Assembly (NCBI RefSeq): GCF_038051985.1
Contig: NZ_CP150291.1
Span: forward strand, 868,001-932,000
Direction of reading: 5' to 3'
Origin: Solibacillus sp. FSL H8-0523
GTDB taxonomy: Bacteria; Bacillota; Bacilli; Bacillales_A; Planococcaceae
Length of the DNA stretch: 64,000 nt
Shown here: positions 26,535 to 37,757 of the stretch, piece after piece
Layout: each line of letters begins with the position of its first letter
How positions within the stretch are numbered: the first letter of the stretch is position 1
Notes under the pieces: generated by a model
Databases searched by the model: none
The model's input: the letters and a program-made list of their open reading frames with translations, nothing else
What the model was told of the DNA's origin: nothing
Position numbers and translations under genes: made by a program

Positions 26535-27716
26535 ATGAATATCCATGAGTATCAAGGAAAAGAAATATTAAGAAAATACGGTGTTGCAGTTCCAAAGGGG
26601 AGCGTAGCATTTTCACCAGAAGAGGCTGTTAAAGTTGCAAAAGAACTAGGTGCAAACGTAACAGTTGTAAAAGCACAAATCCATGCAGGTGGACGCGGAA
26701 AAGCTGGCGGTGTAAAAATCGCAAAAAATTTAGATGAAGTACGTTCGTACGCAAAAGAATTACTTGGTAAAATCTTAGTTACTCACCAAACAGGTCCAGA
26801 CGGTAAAGAAGTAAAGCGTCTTTATATAGAGGAAGGATCAGACATCAAAAAAGAGTATTACTTAAGTTTGGTACTTGATCGTGCCACTTCTTGCGTAGTC
26901 ATGATGGGTTCGGAAGAAGGCGGTATGGATATTGAAGAGGTAGCGGAGTCAAATCCGGAAAAAATCTTCAAAGAAGTGATTGACCCAGTTACTGGCTTAA
27001 ATGCATTCCAAGCACGTCGTATGGCATTCAACATGAACATTCCTTCAAAATTAGTGAATAAATCTGTGGCATTAATGCTTGGTATTTATAAAGCATTTAT
27101 CGATAAAGATGCATCGACAGTAGAAATTAACCCACTAGTTGTAACGGGGGATGACCAAGTAGTAGCATTAGATGCGAAATTTAACTTCGATGCAAACGCA
27201 TTATATCGTCACAAAGATATCGTTGAATTACGTGACTTCGATGAAGAAGACGCAAAAGAAGTGGAAGCATCAAAATATGACTTAAGCTATATTTCTTTAG
27301 ATGGCAACATCGGCTGTATGGTAAATGGTGCGGGTCTTGCGATGGCAACGATGGATACGATTAGTTATTACGGCGGTTCACCCGCTAACTTCCTTGACGT
27401 TGGGGGCGGTGCAACGGCTGAGAAAGTAACGGAAGCATTTAAAATTATTTTATCAGACAAAAATGTGAAAGGAATTTTCGTTAACATTTTTGGCGGCATT
27501 ATGAAGTGTGACATCATTGCAGAAGGTGTAATCATTGCTGCAAAAGAGGTCGGCTTAGCTGTGCCATTAGTAGTACGTTTAGAAGGAACAAACGTAGACT
27601 TAGGTAAAAAATTATTAAATGAATCGGGCTTAAACATCGTAGCAGCCGATTCAATGGCTGACGGTGCGCAAAAAATCGTGAAATTAGTTGAAGCTGAAGG
27701 CGGGGTTATGGCATGA
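26535..27716 (+). CDS. sucC: Succinyl-CoA ligase (ADP-forming) beta subunit
   Basis: Beta chain of the TCA-cycle enzyme that couples succinyl-CoA cleavage to ATP (or GTP) formation. The 393-residue chain opens with [17 protein letters not shown], has an ATP-grasp domain ([18 protein letters not shown]) and the C-terminal CoA-ligase segment with [22 protein letters not shown] precedes the ATG at 26535. A longer in-frame start at 26475 coincides with the promoter and is rejected. It overlaps sucD by 4 nt. Confidence 0.97.
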   Translation: MNIHEYQGKEILRKYGVAVPKGSVAFSPEEAVKVAKELGANVTVVKAQIHAGGRGKAGGVKIAKNLDEVRSYAKELLGKILVTHQTGPDGKEVKRLYIEEGSDIKKEYYLSLVLDRATSCVVMMGSEEGGMDIEEVAESNPEKIFKEVIDPVTGLNAFQARRMAFNMNIPSKLVNKSVALMLGIYKAFIDKDASTVEINPLVVTGDDQVVALDAKFNFDANALYRHKDIVELRDFDEEDAKEVEASKYDLSYISLDGNIGCMVNGAGLAMATMDTISYYGGSPANFLDVGGGATAEKVTEAFKIILSDKNVKGIFVNIFGGIMKCDIIAEGVIIAAKEVGLAVPLVVRLEGTNVDLGKKLLNESGLNIVAADSMADGAQKIVKLVEAEGGVMA

Positions 27717-28615
27717 GCGTGTTCATTAACAAAGATACAAAAGTAATTGTACAAGGGATTACAGGGGAAACAGCCCTTTTTCATACAAAACAAATGCTTG
27801 AATACGGTACAAAAATCGTTGCAGGGGTAACACCAGGTAAAGGTGGTCTTGAAATCGAGGGTGTTCCAGTATTCAACACAGTAGCAGATGCAGTACAAGC
27901 AACAGGTGCCAACGTATCGGTTATTTATGTACCAGCACCATTTGCTGCGGATGCAATTATCGAAGCGGTAGATGCAGAGTTAGATATGACCATCTGTATT
28001 ACAGAACATATTCCAGTACTGGATATGGTCAAAGTAAAGCGTTATATGGAGGGCAAAAAAACACGTTTAGTTGGACCAAACTGCCCGGGTGTTATTACGG
28101 CGGATGAGTGTAAAATTGGGATTATGCCAGGCTACATTCATACAAAAGGTCATGTAGGCGTTGTTTCGCGCTCTGGTACATTAACATACGAGGCGGTACA
28201 CCAACTTTCTCAAGAAGGTATCGGTCAAACGACAGCAGTAGGTATCGGTGGTGACCCGGTGAATGGGACGAACTTCATCGATTGCTTAAAAGCATTCAAT
28301 GAAGATCCGGAAACCTATGCAGTTGTAATGATTGGTGAAATCGGCGGTACAGCTGAAGAAGAAGCAGCTGAATGGATTCAAGCCAACATGACAAAACCGG
28401 TCGTTGGCTTCATTGGTGGTCAAACAGCACCTCCAGGTAAACGTATGGGCCACGCAGGTGCGATTATTTCAGGTGGTAAAGGAACAGCAGCTGAAAAAAT
28501 CAAAGCCATGAACGCGGCGGGAATTGAAGTAGCACCAACGCCTTCGGTAATCGGTGAAACATTAATTAAAGTAATTAAAGAAAAAGGTCTATACGAAGCT
28601 TGTAAGACACACTAA
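27713..28615 (+). CDS. sucD: Succinyl-CoA ligase (ADP-forming) alpha subunit
   Basis: Alpha chain (300 residues) that carries the CoA site and the phospho-histidine. The N-terminal Rossmann domain shows [16 protein letters not shown] and GVTPGKGG. The histidine motif is in GRMGHAGAI near the C-terminus ([13 protein letters not shown]). It is translationally coupled to sucC through the ATGA overlap and is followed by a strong terminator, so sucCD form a two-gene operon. Confidence 0.98.
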   Translation: MSVFINKDTKVIVQGITGETALFHTKQMLEYGTKIVAGVTPGKGGLEIEGVPVFNTVADAVQATGANVSVIYVPAPFAADAIIEAVDAELDMTICITEHIPVLDMVKVKRYMEGKKTRLVGPNCPGVITADECKIGIMPGYIHTKGHVGVVSRSGTLTYEAVHQLSQEGIGQTTAVGIGGDPVNGTNFIDCLKAFNEDPETYAVVMIGEIGGTAEEEAAEWIQANMTKPVVGFIGGQTAPPGKRMGHAGAIISGGKGTAAEKIKAMNAAGIEVAPTPSVIGETLIKVIKEKGLYEACKTH

Positions 28616-28620
28616 AATAG

Positions 28621-28653
28621 AAGATGTAGCGGACGCCTCGCTACATCTTTTTT
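28621..28653 (+). terminator. Intrinsic terminator of sucCD
   Basis: A perfect 11-bp stem (28621-28631 with 28639-28649), a 7-nt loop, and TTTT after it. It starts 5 nt after the sucD stop. Confidence 0.9.
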
Positions 28654-28757
28654 CTACTTAAAATCACTATTGATAAAATTTGTTTATAAAAACTACCCCA
28701 TCTAAAAAGCAAAGCGGTCATTTAAATTTCTTCTATTTAAAACAAGGAGTGTTTAAC

Positions 28758-29651
28758 ATGACAAATTCTATGGATGAAAAACTTTTAAGGCTTCATTATA
28801 TTCACCCTCTACCATGGCATAAAATCCAACATCTATTGACAATTATTAATGATCTAGACGAATTACACGCTGTTTCACCTGATATTTTAGCGATGCATTT
28901 AAATATTAAACAACAAACTGCTGCGTCGATTATTACGCTGTATGCAAAATTAAAAGCAACATCGCTACAAGACTATTATGAAAAACACCAAATATACGCA
29001 ATTCCTTATACGAGTGCGCATTATCCGGAGCGGTTAAAACAATTGTTTGATCCCCCGGCAGTACTGTATGCTAAAGGAGATATATCAATCTTGCATGCTG
29101 AGCGGACGATAGCGGTCATTGGTTCACGTGTAGCGACAAGTTATAGCGAAAATGCGCTAAAATTATTACTCCCCCCGCTAGTGAAGCAACAATTTGTGAT
29201 TGTTAGTGGCTTAGCAAAAGGCGCAGATCGATTGGCTCATGAGGCGACGATTCGTTATGGCGGAAAAACCATTGGCGTATTAGGGAATGGCCTGTTTCAT
29301 AGTTATCCAAAAGAAAATGATGAGCTGTATCGCTATATGGCCGAACATCAGCTTGTGGTAACGGAATACCCGCCGTACATGGGTGTGAAAAAATGGCATT
29401 TCCCAGCACGTAATCGTATTATTAGTGGGTTAAGTGAAGCGCTACTCGTGACAGAGGCAAAGCTAAGAAGTGGGACGTTAATTACAACAGAGCTTGCACT
29501 TGAGCAAGGGAAGGATGTATTTGTGGTGCCTGGAAATATTTTTAGCGAACAGTCAAGAGGGACGAATAAATTAATAAAAGAAGGTGCAATTCCTGTATGG
29601 GACGGGCATCAAATGTTAGCTGAACTGCAAATGTTTTCAAGTTTTCGTTGA
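28758..29651 (+). CDS. dprA: DNA-processing protein DprA (Smf)
   Basis: Loads RecA onto incoming single-stranded DNA during natural transformation. The 297-residue chain has a poorly conserved N-terminal helical region, then the extended Rossmann fold. That fold shows IGSRVATSYS, SGLAKGADRLAHEATI, LGNGLFHSYPKEN and SGTLITTELALEQG. CAAGGAGTG precedes the ATG at 28758. The in-frame TTG at 28680 is unsupported. It lies between sucD and topA as in B. subtilis. The C-terminal winged helix seen in some DprA proteins is absent, as is usual in bacilli. Confidence 0.95.
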   Translation: MTNSMDEKLLRLHYIHPLPWHKIQHLLTIINDLDELHAVSPDILAMHLNIKQQTAASIITLYAKLKATSLQDYYEKHQIYAIPYTSAHYPERLKQLFDPPAVLYAKGDISILHAERTIAVIGSRVATSYSENALKLLLPPLVKQQFVIVSGLAKGADRLAHEATIRYGGKTIGVLGNGLFHSYPKENDELYRYMAEHQLVVTEYPPYMGVKKWHFPARNRIISGLSEALLVTEAKLRSGTLITTELALEQGKDVFVVPGNIFSEQSRGTNKLIKEGAIPVWDGHQMLAELQMFSSFR

Positions 29652-29704
29652 AAAAAAGTTGCATTATCCGCCAATCTGTTATACATTTTGCAACAGGAAA
29701 CGCT

Positions 29705-29734
29705 TTGAAAAACATTGACAAATTCATGTAGAAT
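29705..29734 (+). promoter_or_regulatory. Candidate sigma-A promoter for topA
   Basis: TTGAAA (29705-29710), an 18-nt spacer and TAGAAT (29729-29734), 41 nt before topA. A TTGACA at 29715 has no properly spaced -10 box. Confidence 0.5.
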
Positions 29735-29775
29735 GAATTGAAGAAAATAACAACCCTCTCTAAGGAGGAAAACAG

Positions 29776-31860
29776 ATGGCAGATTATTTAGTAATTGTAG
29801 AATCACCTGCGAAGGCGAAAACAATTGAACGCTATTTAGGAAAAAAATATAAAGTAAAAGCATCGGTGGGACATGTCCGTGATTTACCACGCAGTCAAAT
29901 GGGGATTAATACGGAAAACAACTATGAACCAAAATATATTACGATTCGTGGCAAAGGTCCTGTTTTACAAGAGTTAAAGACAGCGGCCAAAAAAGCGAAA
30001 AAAATCTATCTCGCGGCCGATCCAGACCGTGAAGGGGAAGCAATTGCTTGGCATTTAGCAACGGCGTTAAACATAGATATCCATTCGGATTGCCGCGTCG
30101 TATTCAACGAGATTACAAAAGAAGCCATTCTAGAAAGTTTCAAACATCCACGCCCAATTAATATGGATTTAGTAGATGCGCAACAAGCACGTCGTATTTT
30201 AGATCGTTTAGTAGGCTACAATATTAGCCCAATCCTTTGGAAAAAGGTGAAGAAGGGTCTATCAGCTGGTCGTGTGCAATCGGTTTCATTACGTCTAATT
30301 ATTGACCGTGAGCATGAAATCAAAAGCTTTGAACCCGAAGAATACTGGTCAATCGAAGCAGCATTTGAAAAAGGGAAAAAGCAGTTTGAAGCTTTGTATT
30401 ACGGTAATGGCAAAGAGAAAGTAAAATTAACGAACGAAGAGCAAGTAACAAAGATTCTAAAGAACGTCAAAGGTTCTGAATTTGAAGTAATGAATGTTGT
30501 TAAAAAGGAACGTAAGCGTAATGCAGCACCAGCCTTTACAACCTCATCATTACAACAAGAAGCGGCTCGTAAGTTAAATTTCCGTGCAAAGAAGACGATG
30601 ATGCTAGCACAGCAATTATATGAAGGTATTGAGCTAAGCAAAAAAGAGGGCGCAGTTGGGTTAATTACGTATATGCGTACGGACTCGACACGTATTTCAG
30701 AAACTGCAAAAACAGAAGCAGTTGCTTATATTGAAGGTAAATACGGTAAAGAATTTGTTGCACAAGAGCAAAAGCAAGTTAAGGCAAAGGCCAATGCACA
30801 AGATGCCCACGAAGCCATTCGTCCAACAAGTGCAATGCGTACGCCTGAGGAATTAAAAGCGATTTTAAGTCGTGACCAACTTCGTTTATATCGTCTCATT
30901 TGGGAACGCTTTATTGCCAGCCAAATGGCATCAGCGGTGTTAGATACCGTAACCGTTGACCTACAAAATAATGATGTACTGTTCCGTGCGAATGGTTCAC
31001 AAGTGAAATTTGCAGGATTCATGAAGCTTTATATTGAAGGAACAGACGATCAAGCAGAAGAAACAAATAAGCTGTTACCAGAAATGGAAATCGGCGATAA
31101 AGTGTCATCGCTTGAAATCGAACCGAAACAGCATTTCACACAGCCACCACCACGCTATTCGGAGGCACGCTTAGTAAAAACGCTTGAAGAGCTAGGTATA
31201 GGCCGCCCGTCAACCTACGCCCCAACGCTTGATACAATTCAAAAGCGTGGCTATGTACAGCTGGATACGAAGCGTTTTGTACCAACGGAGCTAGGAGAAA
31301 TCGTGCACCAAGCGACATTGGAGTTCTTCCCAGAAATCATTAACATCGAATTTACAGCGCAAATGGAACATAATCTGGATGAAGTCGAAGAAGGTATTAC
31401 ACAGTGGGTGAATGTCATCGACGCATTCTACAAAGATTTTGAACCACGCGTAAAATATGCGGATGAAGCGATGGAAAAAATCGAAATTAAAGATGAACCA
31501 GCTGGAGAAGATTGCGAAAAATGTGGCCAACCAATGGTATTTAAGCTTGGACGTTATGGTAAGTTTATGGCTTGTTCGGGCTTCCCTGATTGTCGCAATA
31601 CAAAAGCCATCGTAAAACCGATTGATGTTGCATGTCCAACATGTAAGGAAGGCGAAATCGTAGAGCGTAAATCGAAAACGAAGCGTATTTTCTACGGTTG
31701 CAACAGCTACCCTGAATGTGAATTTGTTTCATGGGATAAGCCAATTAGTAGACCATGTCCAAAATGTAGTGCATTATTAGTAGAGAAGAAATTGAAAAAA
31801 GGTGTTCAAATTCAGTGTACAAACAGTGAATGTGACTATGAAGAAACACCATCACAATAA
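29776..31860 (+). CDS. topA: DNA topoisomerase I
   Basis: Type IA enzyme that relaxes negative supercoils. The TOPRIM domain lies at the N-terminus ([32 protein letters not shown]). The catalytic tyrosine is Tyr299 in [12 protein letters not shown]. Three C-terminal four-cysteine zinc modules follow: CEKC...CSGFPDC, CPTC...CNSYPEC and CPKC...CTNSEC. Length 694 is typical. CTAAGGAGG gives a strong ribosome binding site. trmFO starts 18 nt downstream and is probably co-transcribed. Confidence 0.98.
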   Translation: MADYLVIVESPAKAKTIERYLGKKYKVKASVGHVRDLPRSQMGINTENNYEPKYITIRGKGPVLQELKTAAKKAKKIYLAADPDREGEAIAWHLATALNIDIHSDCRVVFNEITKEAILESFKHPRPINMDLVDAQQARRILDRLVGYNISPILWKKVKKGLSAGRVQSVSLRLIIDREHEIKSFEPEEYWSIEAAFEKGKKQFEALYYGNGKEKVKLTNEEQVTKILKNVKGSEFEVMNVVKKERKRNAAPAFTTSSLQQEAARKLNFRAKKTMMLAQQLYEGIELSKKEGAVGLITYMRTDSTRISETAKTEAVAYIEGKYGKEFVAQEQKQVKAKANAQDAHEAIRPTSAMRTPEELKAILSRDQLRLYRLIWERFIASQMASAVLDTVTVDLQNNDVLFRANGSQVKFAGFMKLYIEGTDDQAEETNKLLPEMEIGDKVSSLEIEPKQHFTQPPPRYSEARLVKTLEELGIGRPSTYAPTLDTIQKRGYVQLDTKRFVPTELGEIVHQATLEFFPEIINIEFTAQMEHNLDEVEEGITQWVNVIDAFYKDFEPRVKYADEAMEKIEIKDEPAGEDCEKCGQPMVFKLGRYGKFMACSGFPDCRNTKAIVKPIDVACPTCKEGEIVERKSKTKRIFYGCNSYPECEFVSWDKPISRPCPKCSALLVEKKLKKGVQIQCTNSECDYEETPSQ

Positions 31861-31878
31861 AGATTTGAGGTAACAACA

Positions 31879-33192
31879 ATGACACAACCAATAGTAAATG
31901 TAATTGGTGCTGGTCTTGCTGGATCTGAAGCAGCTTGGCAAATCGCGAAGCGCGGCGTAAATGTTCGTCTTTATGAAATGCGTCCAGTAAAGCAAACACC
32001 GGCCCACCACACGGATAAATTTGCCGAGCTTGTATGCTCGAACTCATTACGCGCAAACGGTTTAACAAATGCAGTTGGCGTAATTAAAGAAGAAATGCGT
32101 AAATTAGACTCGGTTATTTTGGCGGCAGCAGATAATTGTGCTGTACCAGCTGGCGGCGCGTTAGCAGTAGACCGTCATGAATTTGCCGGCTACGTAACAG
32201 AAAAAGTAAAAAACCACCCGTTAATCGAAGTCATTAACGAAGAGGTAACGGAAATTCCAGAAGGGATTACTGTTATTGCAACAGGCCCGTTAACGTCTGA
32301 AGCGTTAGCGAAACAAATCCAAGGCTTAACAGGCGAGGAGTATTTATACTTCTACGATGCAGCCGCGCCAATTATCGAAAAAGATTCAATTGATATGGAT
32401 AAAGTGTATTTAAAGTCTCGCTATGACAAGGGTGAGGCAGCTTACTTAAACTGCCCAATGAATAAAGAAGAATTCGATGCCTTCCGCCAAGCGTTAATTG
32501 AGGCAGAATGTGCACCACTTAAAGAATTCGAAAAAGAGAAGTATTTCGAAGGCTGTATGCCAATTGAGGTCATGGCAGCCCGCGGAGAAAAAACAATGAC
32601 ATTCGGACCGATGAAGCCAGTTGGTTTAGAAGATCCGAAGACAGACAAACGCCCATATGCAGTTGTTCAATTACGTCAAGATGATGCAGCGGGAACGCTT
32701 TACAATTTAGTAGGCTTCCAAACACATTTAAAATGGCCAGAACAAAAGCGCGTATTCTCGATGATTCCTGGTTTAGAAAACGTAGAAATCGTGCGCTATG
32801 GCGTTATGCACCGTAACACATTCATTAACTCACCGAAAGTGTTAGCACAAACGTATCAATTAAAAGCACGTCCGAATCTCTTCTTCGCAGGTCAAATGAC
32901 AGGTGTTGAAGGCTATGTAGAATCAGCTGGTAGTGGTTTAGTTGCAGGAGTAAATGCAGCGCGAATGGCATTAGGCCAAGAGCTATTATACTTCCCGCAT
33001 GAAACAGCACTAGGTTCAATGGCGCGTTACATTACGCATACGGATGCGAAAAACTTCCAACCGATGAACGTAAACTTCGGTATTTTCCCAGATCTTGGGG
33101 AGCGCGTTAAATCGAAGCCAGAACGTGCAGAAAAGCATGCTACACGTGCATTAGAATCAATTCAGAATTTTATTAATACTCAGGTAATTTAA
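31879..33192 (+). CDS. trmFO: Methylenetetrahydrofolate-tRNA-(uracil-5-)-methyltransferase TrmFO
   Basis: FAD- and folate-dependent enzyme that makes ribothymidine-54 in tRNA, the Gram-positive alternative to TrmA. The 437-residue chain has an N-terminal FAD-binding motif [13 protein letters not shown], the family stretch [20 protein letters not shown], and a C-terminal [20 protein letters not shown]. Its position between topA and xerC matches B. subtilis gid-codV. A very strong terminator follows. Confidence 0.98.
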   Translation: MTQPIVNVIGAGLAGSEAAWQIAKRGVNVRLYEMRPVKQTPAHHTDKFAELVCSNSLRANGLTNAVGVIKEEMRKLDSVILAAADNCAVPAGGALAVDRHEFAGYVTEKVKNHPLIEVINEEVTEIPEGITVIATGPLTSEALAKQIQGLTGEEYLYFYDAAAPIIEKDSIDMDKVYLKSRYDKGEAAYLNCPMNKEEFDAFRQALIEAECAPLKEFEKEKYFEGCMPIEVMAARGEKTMTFGPMKPVGLEDPKTDKRPYAVVQLRQDDAAGTLYNLVGFQTHLKWPEQKRVFSMIPGLENVEIVRYGVMHRNTFINSPKVLAQTYQLKARPNLFFAGQMTGVEGYVESAGSGLVAGVNAARMALGQELLYFPHETALGSMARYITHTDAKNFQPMNVNFGIFPDLGERVKSKPERAEKHATRALESIQNFINTQVI

Positions 33193-33197
33193 TTGCG

Positions 33198-33240
33198 AAA
33201 AGCCCTTAAAGACTGTTATACTTTAAGGGCTTTTAGATTT
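33198..33240 (+). terminator. Strong intrinsic terminator after trmFO
   Basis: A perfect 14-bp stem (33198-33211 with 33221-33234) with a 9-nt loop, followed by T-rich sequence to about 33243. The following AT-rich DNA to 33445 has a possible TATAGT -10 at 33360-33365, but the nearest TTGAAA (33339-33344) leaves only a 15-nt spacer. Confidence 0.88.
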
Positions 33241-33445
33241 TTATTTTAAAAATATTACTAAATGAACCATTTTTCATGTGAAAGTACGGCTATTGTTGAA
33301 AATTTACAAGAAATCTGAATAAATTAAGCGAATTTCACTTGAAATCTTCTCTTAATAGGTATAGTGTCAATATGTATGTTTTTTTAATGTGGTTGAATCA
33401 ATATCACATCATTCAATTCTCTTTCGTATTAGGAGGTTTTGCACG

Positions 33446-34345
33446 ATGAATGGGCAAATGAAAGAAGCGCTCGAACAGTTTATGCGGTACGTACAAGTAG
33501 AAAAAAACTTTTCTTTACATACTGTACGTGAATACCAAGCAGATTTAGAAAACTTCTTTACATTTTTACAAACGGAAGGCATTACCGAACTGACAAAAGT
33601 TGATTATATCCATGCGCGTTTATACGTTACGAAACTTTATGATGAACAAAAAGCGAGAACTTCGATTTCGAGGAAAATCTCATCGATCCGTTCTTTTTTT
33701 CGTTTTTTAAATCGAGAACAGCATATTGATGATGCTCCGTTTCGTTCACTTTATCATCCGAAAAAGGAAGAACGATTACCGAGCTTTTTTTATGAGGAAG
33801 AACTGGCGCAGCTATTTGAAAAAAATCAAGGCGATGAGCCAAAGCAAATTCGAAATCTTGCGCTACTGGAGCTTTTATATGCAACAGGGATGCGTGTGAG
33901 TGAATGTGTAAGCTTAGAATTATCAGATATTGATTTTCACTATAGCATTATTCGGGTAATGGGTAAGGGACGTAAAGAACGAATTATTCCATTCGGTCAG
34001 TTCGCCCATGACGCTTTAACACGTTACCTAGAAGAAGTTCGAACAAAACTTATGAAACAGACGCACCATCAAAAAGTATTTGTCAATTTACGAGGTGGCG
34101 AACTTACTGCACGTGGCGTACGTTATATATTAAGTGAGATGATTGAGCATGCAAGTATGCATACTAAAATTTATCCGCATATGTTACGACATACGTTTGC
34201 TACTCATTTATTAAATAATGGAGCAGATATGCGTACGGTCCAAGAACTACTCGGACATGCGAACTTATCTTCTACTCAAATTTATACTCATGTAACGAAA
34301 GAAGCTCTTCGGAAAACCTATATGAATAGTCATCCGAGAGCATAA
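33446..34345 (+). CDS. xerC: Tyrosine recombinase XerC (CodV)
   Basis: Site-specific recombinase that, with XerD, resolves chromosome dimers at dif. The 299-residue chain has an N-terminal SAM-like core-binding domain (about 1-90). The catalytic domain holds Arg in YATGMRVSE, Lys in GKGRKERIIP, HMLRHTF with Arg and His, GHANLS, and the nucleophile Tyr near residue 279 in QIYTHV. TTAGGAGG precedes the ATG at 33446. An upstream in-frame start at 33389 has no ribosome binding site. It leads the xerC-hslV-hslU-codY unit. Confidence 0.95.
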   Translation: MNGQMKEALEQFMRYVQVEKNFSLHTVREYQADLENFFTFLQTEGITELTKVDYIHARLYVTKLYDEQKARTSISRKISSIRSFFRFLNREQHIDDAPFRSLYHPKKEERLPSFFYEEELAQLFEKNQGDEPKQIRNLALLELLYATGMRVSECVSLELSDIDFHYSIIRVMGKGRKERIIPFGQFAHDALTRYLEEVRTKLMKQTHHQKVFVNLRGGELTARGVRYILSEMIEHASMHTKIYPHMLRHTFATHLLNNGADMRTVQELLGHANLSSTQIYTHVTKEALRKTYMNSHPRA

Positions 34346-34362
34346 GTTAAGGGGGAAATAGT

Positions 34363-34905
34363 ATGGGTCAAATTCATGCAACAACGATTTTTGCGATTCA
34401 TCACAATGGTGAATGTGCGATGGCAGGTGATGGCCAAGTAACGTTAGGCAATCAGGTTGTAATGAAGCATACGGCAAAAAAGGTCAGACGTCTGTTTAAT
34501 GGCAAAGTACTTGCGGGGTTTGCGGGTTCTGTGGCAGATGCCTTTACATTATTTGAAATGTTCGAAGCAAAATTGAACGAATATAACGGGAACCTACAAC
34601 GTGCGTCTGTGGAAGTCGCAAAGCAATGGCGCGGTGATAAAATGCTACGTCAGCTAGAGGCAATGCTACTCGTGATGGATGGAACAACGTTATTACTAGT
34701 ATCTGGGACAGGTGAAGTGATTGAACCGGATGATGGTATTTTAGCGATAGGCTCAGGTGGTAACTATGCGTTATCAGCAGGCCGTGCGCTTAAAATGCAT
34801 GCGGGCGATCATTTAACGGCAAAGGAAATTGCGCATGCTGCACTTACGACAGCAGCGGATATTTGTGTGTTTACAAACCATAATATTATTTTGGAGGTTT
34901 TATAA
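34363..34905 (+). CDS. hslV: ATP-dependent protease proteolytic subunit HslV (ClpQ/CodW)
   Basis: Peptidase component (180 residues) of the HslUV protease. The core [10 protein letters not shown] and later [21 protein letters not shown] are diagnostic. The N-terminus reads [13 protein letters not shown]. subtilis ClpQ is reported to use an N-terminal Ser exposed by Met removal. Here residue 2 is Gly, so the nucleophile would have to be Thr7 or Thr8 after loss of a short propeptide, or another start is used. AAGGGGGAA supports the ATG at 34363. Its stop overlaps the hslU start (TAATG). Confidence 0.95.
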   Translation: MGQIHATTIFAIHHNGECAMAGDGQVTLGNQVVMKHTAKKVRRLFNGKVLAGFAGSVADAFTLFEMFEAKLNEYNGNLQRASVEVAKQWRGDKMLRQLEAMLLVMDGTTLLLVSGTGEVIEPDDGILAIGSGGNYALSAGRALKMHAGDHLTAKEIAHAALTTAADICVFTNHNIILEVL

Positions 34906-36290
34906 TGACGACGAATTTAACACCAAGACAAATTACGGAGCATTTAAACCGCCATATAGTAGGTCAAGATACTGCAAAGCGTGCCGTTGCGATTGCACTG
35001 CGTAATCGATATCGCCGTTCGTTACTAAGTGATGACTTAAAAAACGAAGTCATCCCGAAAAACATTTTAATGATTGGACCAACGGGTGTTGGGAAAACTG
35101 AAATTGCACGTCGCATTGCCAAACTAACGAACGCACCATTTATTAAAGTGGAAGCAACAAAGTTTACGGAAGTAGGTTATGTAGGTCGAGACGTTGAATC
35201 GATGGTACGTGATTTAGTCGAAGCAGCGCGTCGACTTGTGAAGGATGAAATGACAGAAGCAGTACGAGAGCAAGCGGAGCGCAATGCAACTGAAGTGCTT
35301 GTAAAGTTGTTAGTGCCTTCTAAAGTAAAGGAAAAGCTAACGCAAAATCCTTTTGAAATGCTGTTTGGTCAAAAACAGCAGCAAGAAGAACCTACACAAC
35401 AAGACGAGCCAGAAATTCGTTCACGCCGAGCGCAAATTGCACAAGATTTAAAAAATGGGAAATTAGAAGATCAATGGGTGTCGATTGAGGTGACAGAAAA
35501 TGCACCATCACTATTTGATGCCATGCCAGGCATGAATATGGAAGGTGCTAACGGGATGCAAGATATGTTATCAAACTTCATGCCAAAGAAAACGAAAAAA
35601 CGCAAAGTGCAAGTGAAAGACGCACGTCGCATTTTAACGCAAGAAGAGGCAAATAAGCTAATTGATACAGATGCATTATCAAGTGAAGCCATTCACCGTG
35701 CTGAGCAAGTAGGGATTATTTTCATTGATGAAATCGATAAAATTGCAAGTAAAGGTTCGTCTTCAGCGGAAGTTTCGCGTGAAGGTGTACAACGTGACAT
35801 TTTACCGATTGTAGAAGGGTCAACGGTAACGACAAAATATGGTCCGGTGAAAACAGATTATATGTTATTCATCGCAGCTGGAGCGTTCCATATGTCGAAA
35901 CCAAGTGATTTAATTCCAGAATTACAAGGCCGTTTCCCGATTCGTGTTGAACTCGAAAAATTAACGAAACAAGATTTTGTGCGCATTTTACAAGAGCCAG
36001 ATCAGTCGTTAATTTTACAATATAAAGCGTTATTAGCAACAGAAGGTGTGACAATTGACTTTACAGCGGATGCGATTGAGCGTCTTGCAGAAATTGCGAC
36101 AGAAGTAAATCAAGAAACAGATAATATCGGTGCACGTCGCTTGCACACAATATTAGAGCGCCTGTTAGAAGAGCTTTCTTATGAAGCATCTGAAATCGCA
36201 CCGGCACACATCGAAATCACACCGAATTATGTCGATCAAAAATTGGCGAATATCGTAAAAAACAAAGATTTATCTCAATTTATCCTATAA
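34905..36290 (+). CDS. hslU: ATP-dependent protease ATPase subunit HslU (ClpY/CodX)
   Basis: AAA+ unfoldase partner of HslV. Walker [10 protein letters not shown] is near residue 58, an intermediate (I) domain rich in Gln/Glu spans about 110-240, and Walker [12 protein letters not shown] is near 265-275. The C-terminal tail NKDLSQFIL is the segment that inserts into HslV in relatives. Length 461 is normal. The one-base overlap with hslV ensures paired synthesis. Confidence 0.97.
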   Translation: MTTNLTPRQITEHLNRHIVGQDTAKRAVAIALRNRYRRSLLSDDLKNEVIPKNILMIGPTGVGKTEIARRIAKLTNAPFIKVEATKFTEVGYVGRDVESMVRDLVEAARRLVKDEMTEAVREQAERNATEVLVKLLVPSKVKEKLTQNPFEMLFGQKQQQEEPTQQDEPEIRSRRAQIAQDLKNGKLEDQWVSIEVTENAPSLFDAMPGMNMEGANGMQDMLSNFMPKKTKKRKVQVKDARRILTQEEANKLIDTDALSSEAIHRAEQVGIIFIDEIDKIASKGSSSAEVSREGVQRDILPIVEGSTVTTKYGPVKTDYMLFIAAGAFHMSKPSDLIPELQGRFPIRVELEKLTKQDFVRILQEPDQSLILQYKALLATEGVTIDFTADAIERLAEIATEVNQETDNIGARRLHTILERLLEELSYEASEIAPAHIEITPNYVDQKLANIVKNKDLSQFIL

Positions 36291-36374
36291 TATAAGTTGA
36301 ATTAGTATCTTTAAATTGTAAAAACCTTTAGAATATTAAGTGAATTAATCAGTCCTGTAGGAGGAAATATAAAA

Positions 36375-37154
36375 ATGAATTTATTAGCAAAAACACGTAA
36401 GATCAACGCAATGTTACAAGCATCGGCAGGGAAGCCGGTTAACTTTAAAGAAATGGCTCAAACATTAGGAGACGTTATTGAAAGTAATGTATTTATCGTG
36501 AGCCGTAAAGGGAAGTTATTAGGTATTTCAATTCACCAACAAATCGAGAATGAGCGCATTAAAAAAATGTTCGAAGAGCGCCAATTCCCGGAAGCATATA
36601 CGCAAAACCTATTCAACATTAGTGAAACTTCACCAAACTTAGACGTTAACAACGAGCACACAGCGTTCCCAGTTGAAAACAAAGACTTATTCGAAAAAGG
36701 TTTAACAACAATCGTGCCAATTATCGGTGGTGGTGATCGTTTAGGTACACTAATTTTAGCTCGTATCTCAGATCAATTCGAAGATGACGATTTAATCTTA
36801 GCTGAATACGGTGCAACAGTAGTAGGTATGGAAATTTTACGTGAAAAATCAGAGGAAATCGAAGAGGAAGCGCGTTCTAAAGCGGTTGTACAAATGGCAA
36901 TCAACTCTTTATCATACTCAGAATTAGAAGCGATTGAGCACATTTTCGAAGAGCTTGATGGCAACGAAGGTTTATTAGTAGCCTCTAAAATTGCTGACCG
37001 CGTGGGAATTACACGTTCTGTAATCGTTAACGCATTACGCAAATTAGAATCTGCTGGTGTAATCGAGTCTCGTTCATTAGGTATGAAAGGTACTTACATC
37101 AAAGTACTAAATAGCAAGTTCTTAACAGCATTAGCTGAAATCAAAATGAAATAA
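36375..37154 (+). CDS. codY: GTP- and branched-chain-amino-acid-sensing global repressor CodY
   Basis: Nutritional repressor of Firmicutes that controls amino-acid metabolism, competence and motility genes. The 259-residue chain has an N-terminal GAF domain that binds Ile/Leu/Val (about 1-155). The C-terminal winged helix has the recognition segment [27 protein letters not shown] is the ribosome binding site. It is the last gene of the xerC-hslVU-codY unit and ends at a strong terminator. It directly precedes the fla/che operon, whose promoter CodY represses in B. subtilis. Confidence 0.98.
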   Translation: MNLLAKTRKINAMLQASAGKPVNFKEMAQTLGDVIESNVFIVSRKGKLLGISIHQQIENERIKKMFEERQFPEAYTQNLFNISETSPNLDVNNEHTAFPVENKDLFEKGLTTIVPIIGGGDRLGTLILARISDQFEDDDLILAEYGATVVGMEILREKSEEIEEEARSKAVVQMAINSLSYSELEAIEHIFEELDGNEGLLVASKIADRVGITRSVIVNALRKLESAGVIESRSLGMKGTYIKVLNSKFLTALAEIKMK

Positions 37155-37168
37155 TTAAAACTATTTGT

Positions 37169-37203
37169 ACGCGATAAAGTTTAACACTTTATCGCGTTTT
37201 TTA
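37169..37203 (+). terminator. Strong intrinsic terminator after codY
   Basis: A perfect 12-bp stem (37169-37180 with 37186-37197), a 5-nt loop, and six Ts (37197-37202). It separates the codY unit from fla/che. Confidence 0.92.
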
Positions 37204-37757
37204 GTGTAATTTTGTGAGAAATGTTTGAATGGATTCTTTAAAAGTTAATAATTAACAATAATAAAAATAAAAAGGGAATATTTATTTCAAATCATCATTC
37301 TAACTTTTTTTGTAAATTCTATAGGGCAAATTGATAATGACAGAAAATTGATATATTGATAAATAAAACCCAAGTAACTGAGTTTGTAACATTGTTACGA
37401 TATTATGAACAGTTTTTAAAAAAGCACCGTTCTATCAAGAATTAAGCTATTATATTTCCTAAGGGAAAAATTAGTGAGGAGTACAAAAAAAGGGTAAATA
37501 GGTATTTTTAACTAATGCATAATGGTAAATATTTATCATCAAAGTACTTTAATCAATGCCGTTTTAATTAGAAAGCAAAGGGGAATTCATTTACATACTA
37601 ATTTGATTTGCAAAAAATGTCGAAACGTCGTAAAAATAGTTCCTAAAGACTAGTAAAAAGAGCCAAAAGACAATAGACACTAGGAAATAATATATTTACA
37701 ATTGTATTATTAAGTTGTCGTGGGAAAGAAATGGCAAAAGTGAATGAGGTGAAAAAA
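37204..37757 (+). other. Long AT-rich non-coding region upstream of fla/che
   Basis: About 550 nt with no credible reading frame, unusually long for this compact region. It contains an AT-rich block (37230-37300), several direct TTGATA-like words near 37329-37362, and a promoter candidate near its end. It probably carries the main regulatory input of the fla/che operon, but no known operator was recognised with confidence. Confidence 0.6.
37674..37702 (+). promoter_or_regulatory. Candidate sigma-A promoter of the fla/che operon
   Basis: TAGACA (37674-37679), a 17-nt spacer and TACAAT (37697-37702), about 55 nt before the preferred flgB start. A second, weaker sigma-D-like arrangement lies at 37644-37669. 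Confidence 0.4.

Noticed and set aside
37644-37669. Possible sigma-D promoter (TAAA, 14 nt, GCCAAAAG)
   Set aside because: Only 5 of 8 bases match the -10 consensus GCCGATAT, so in AT-rich DNA it may be chance. It was kept out of the feature list.
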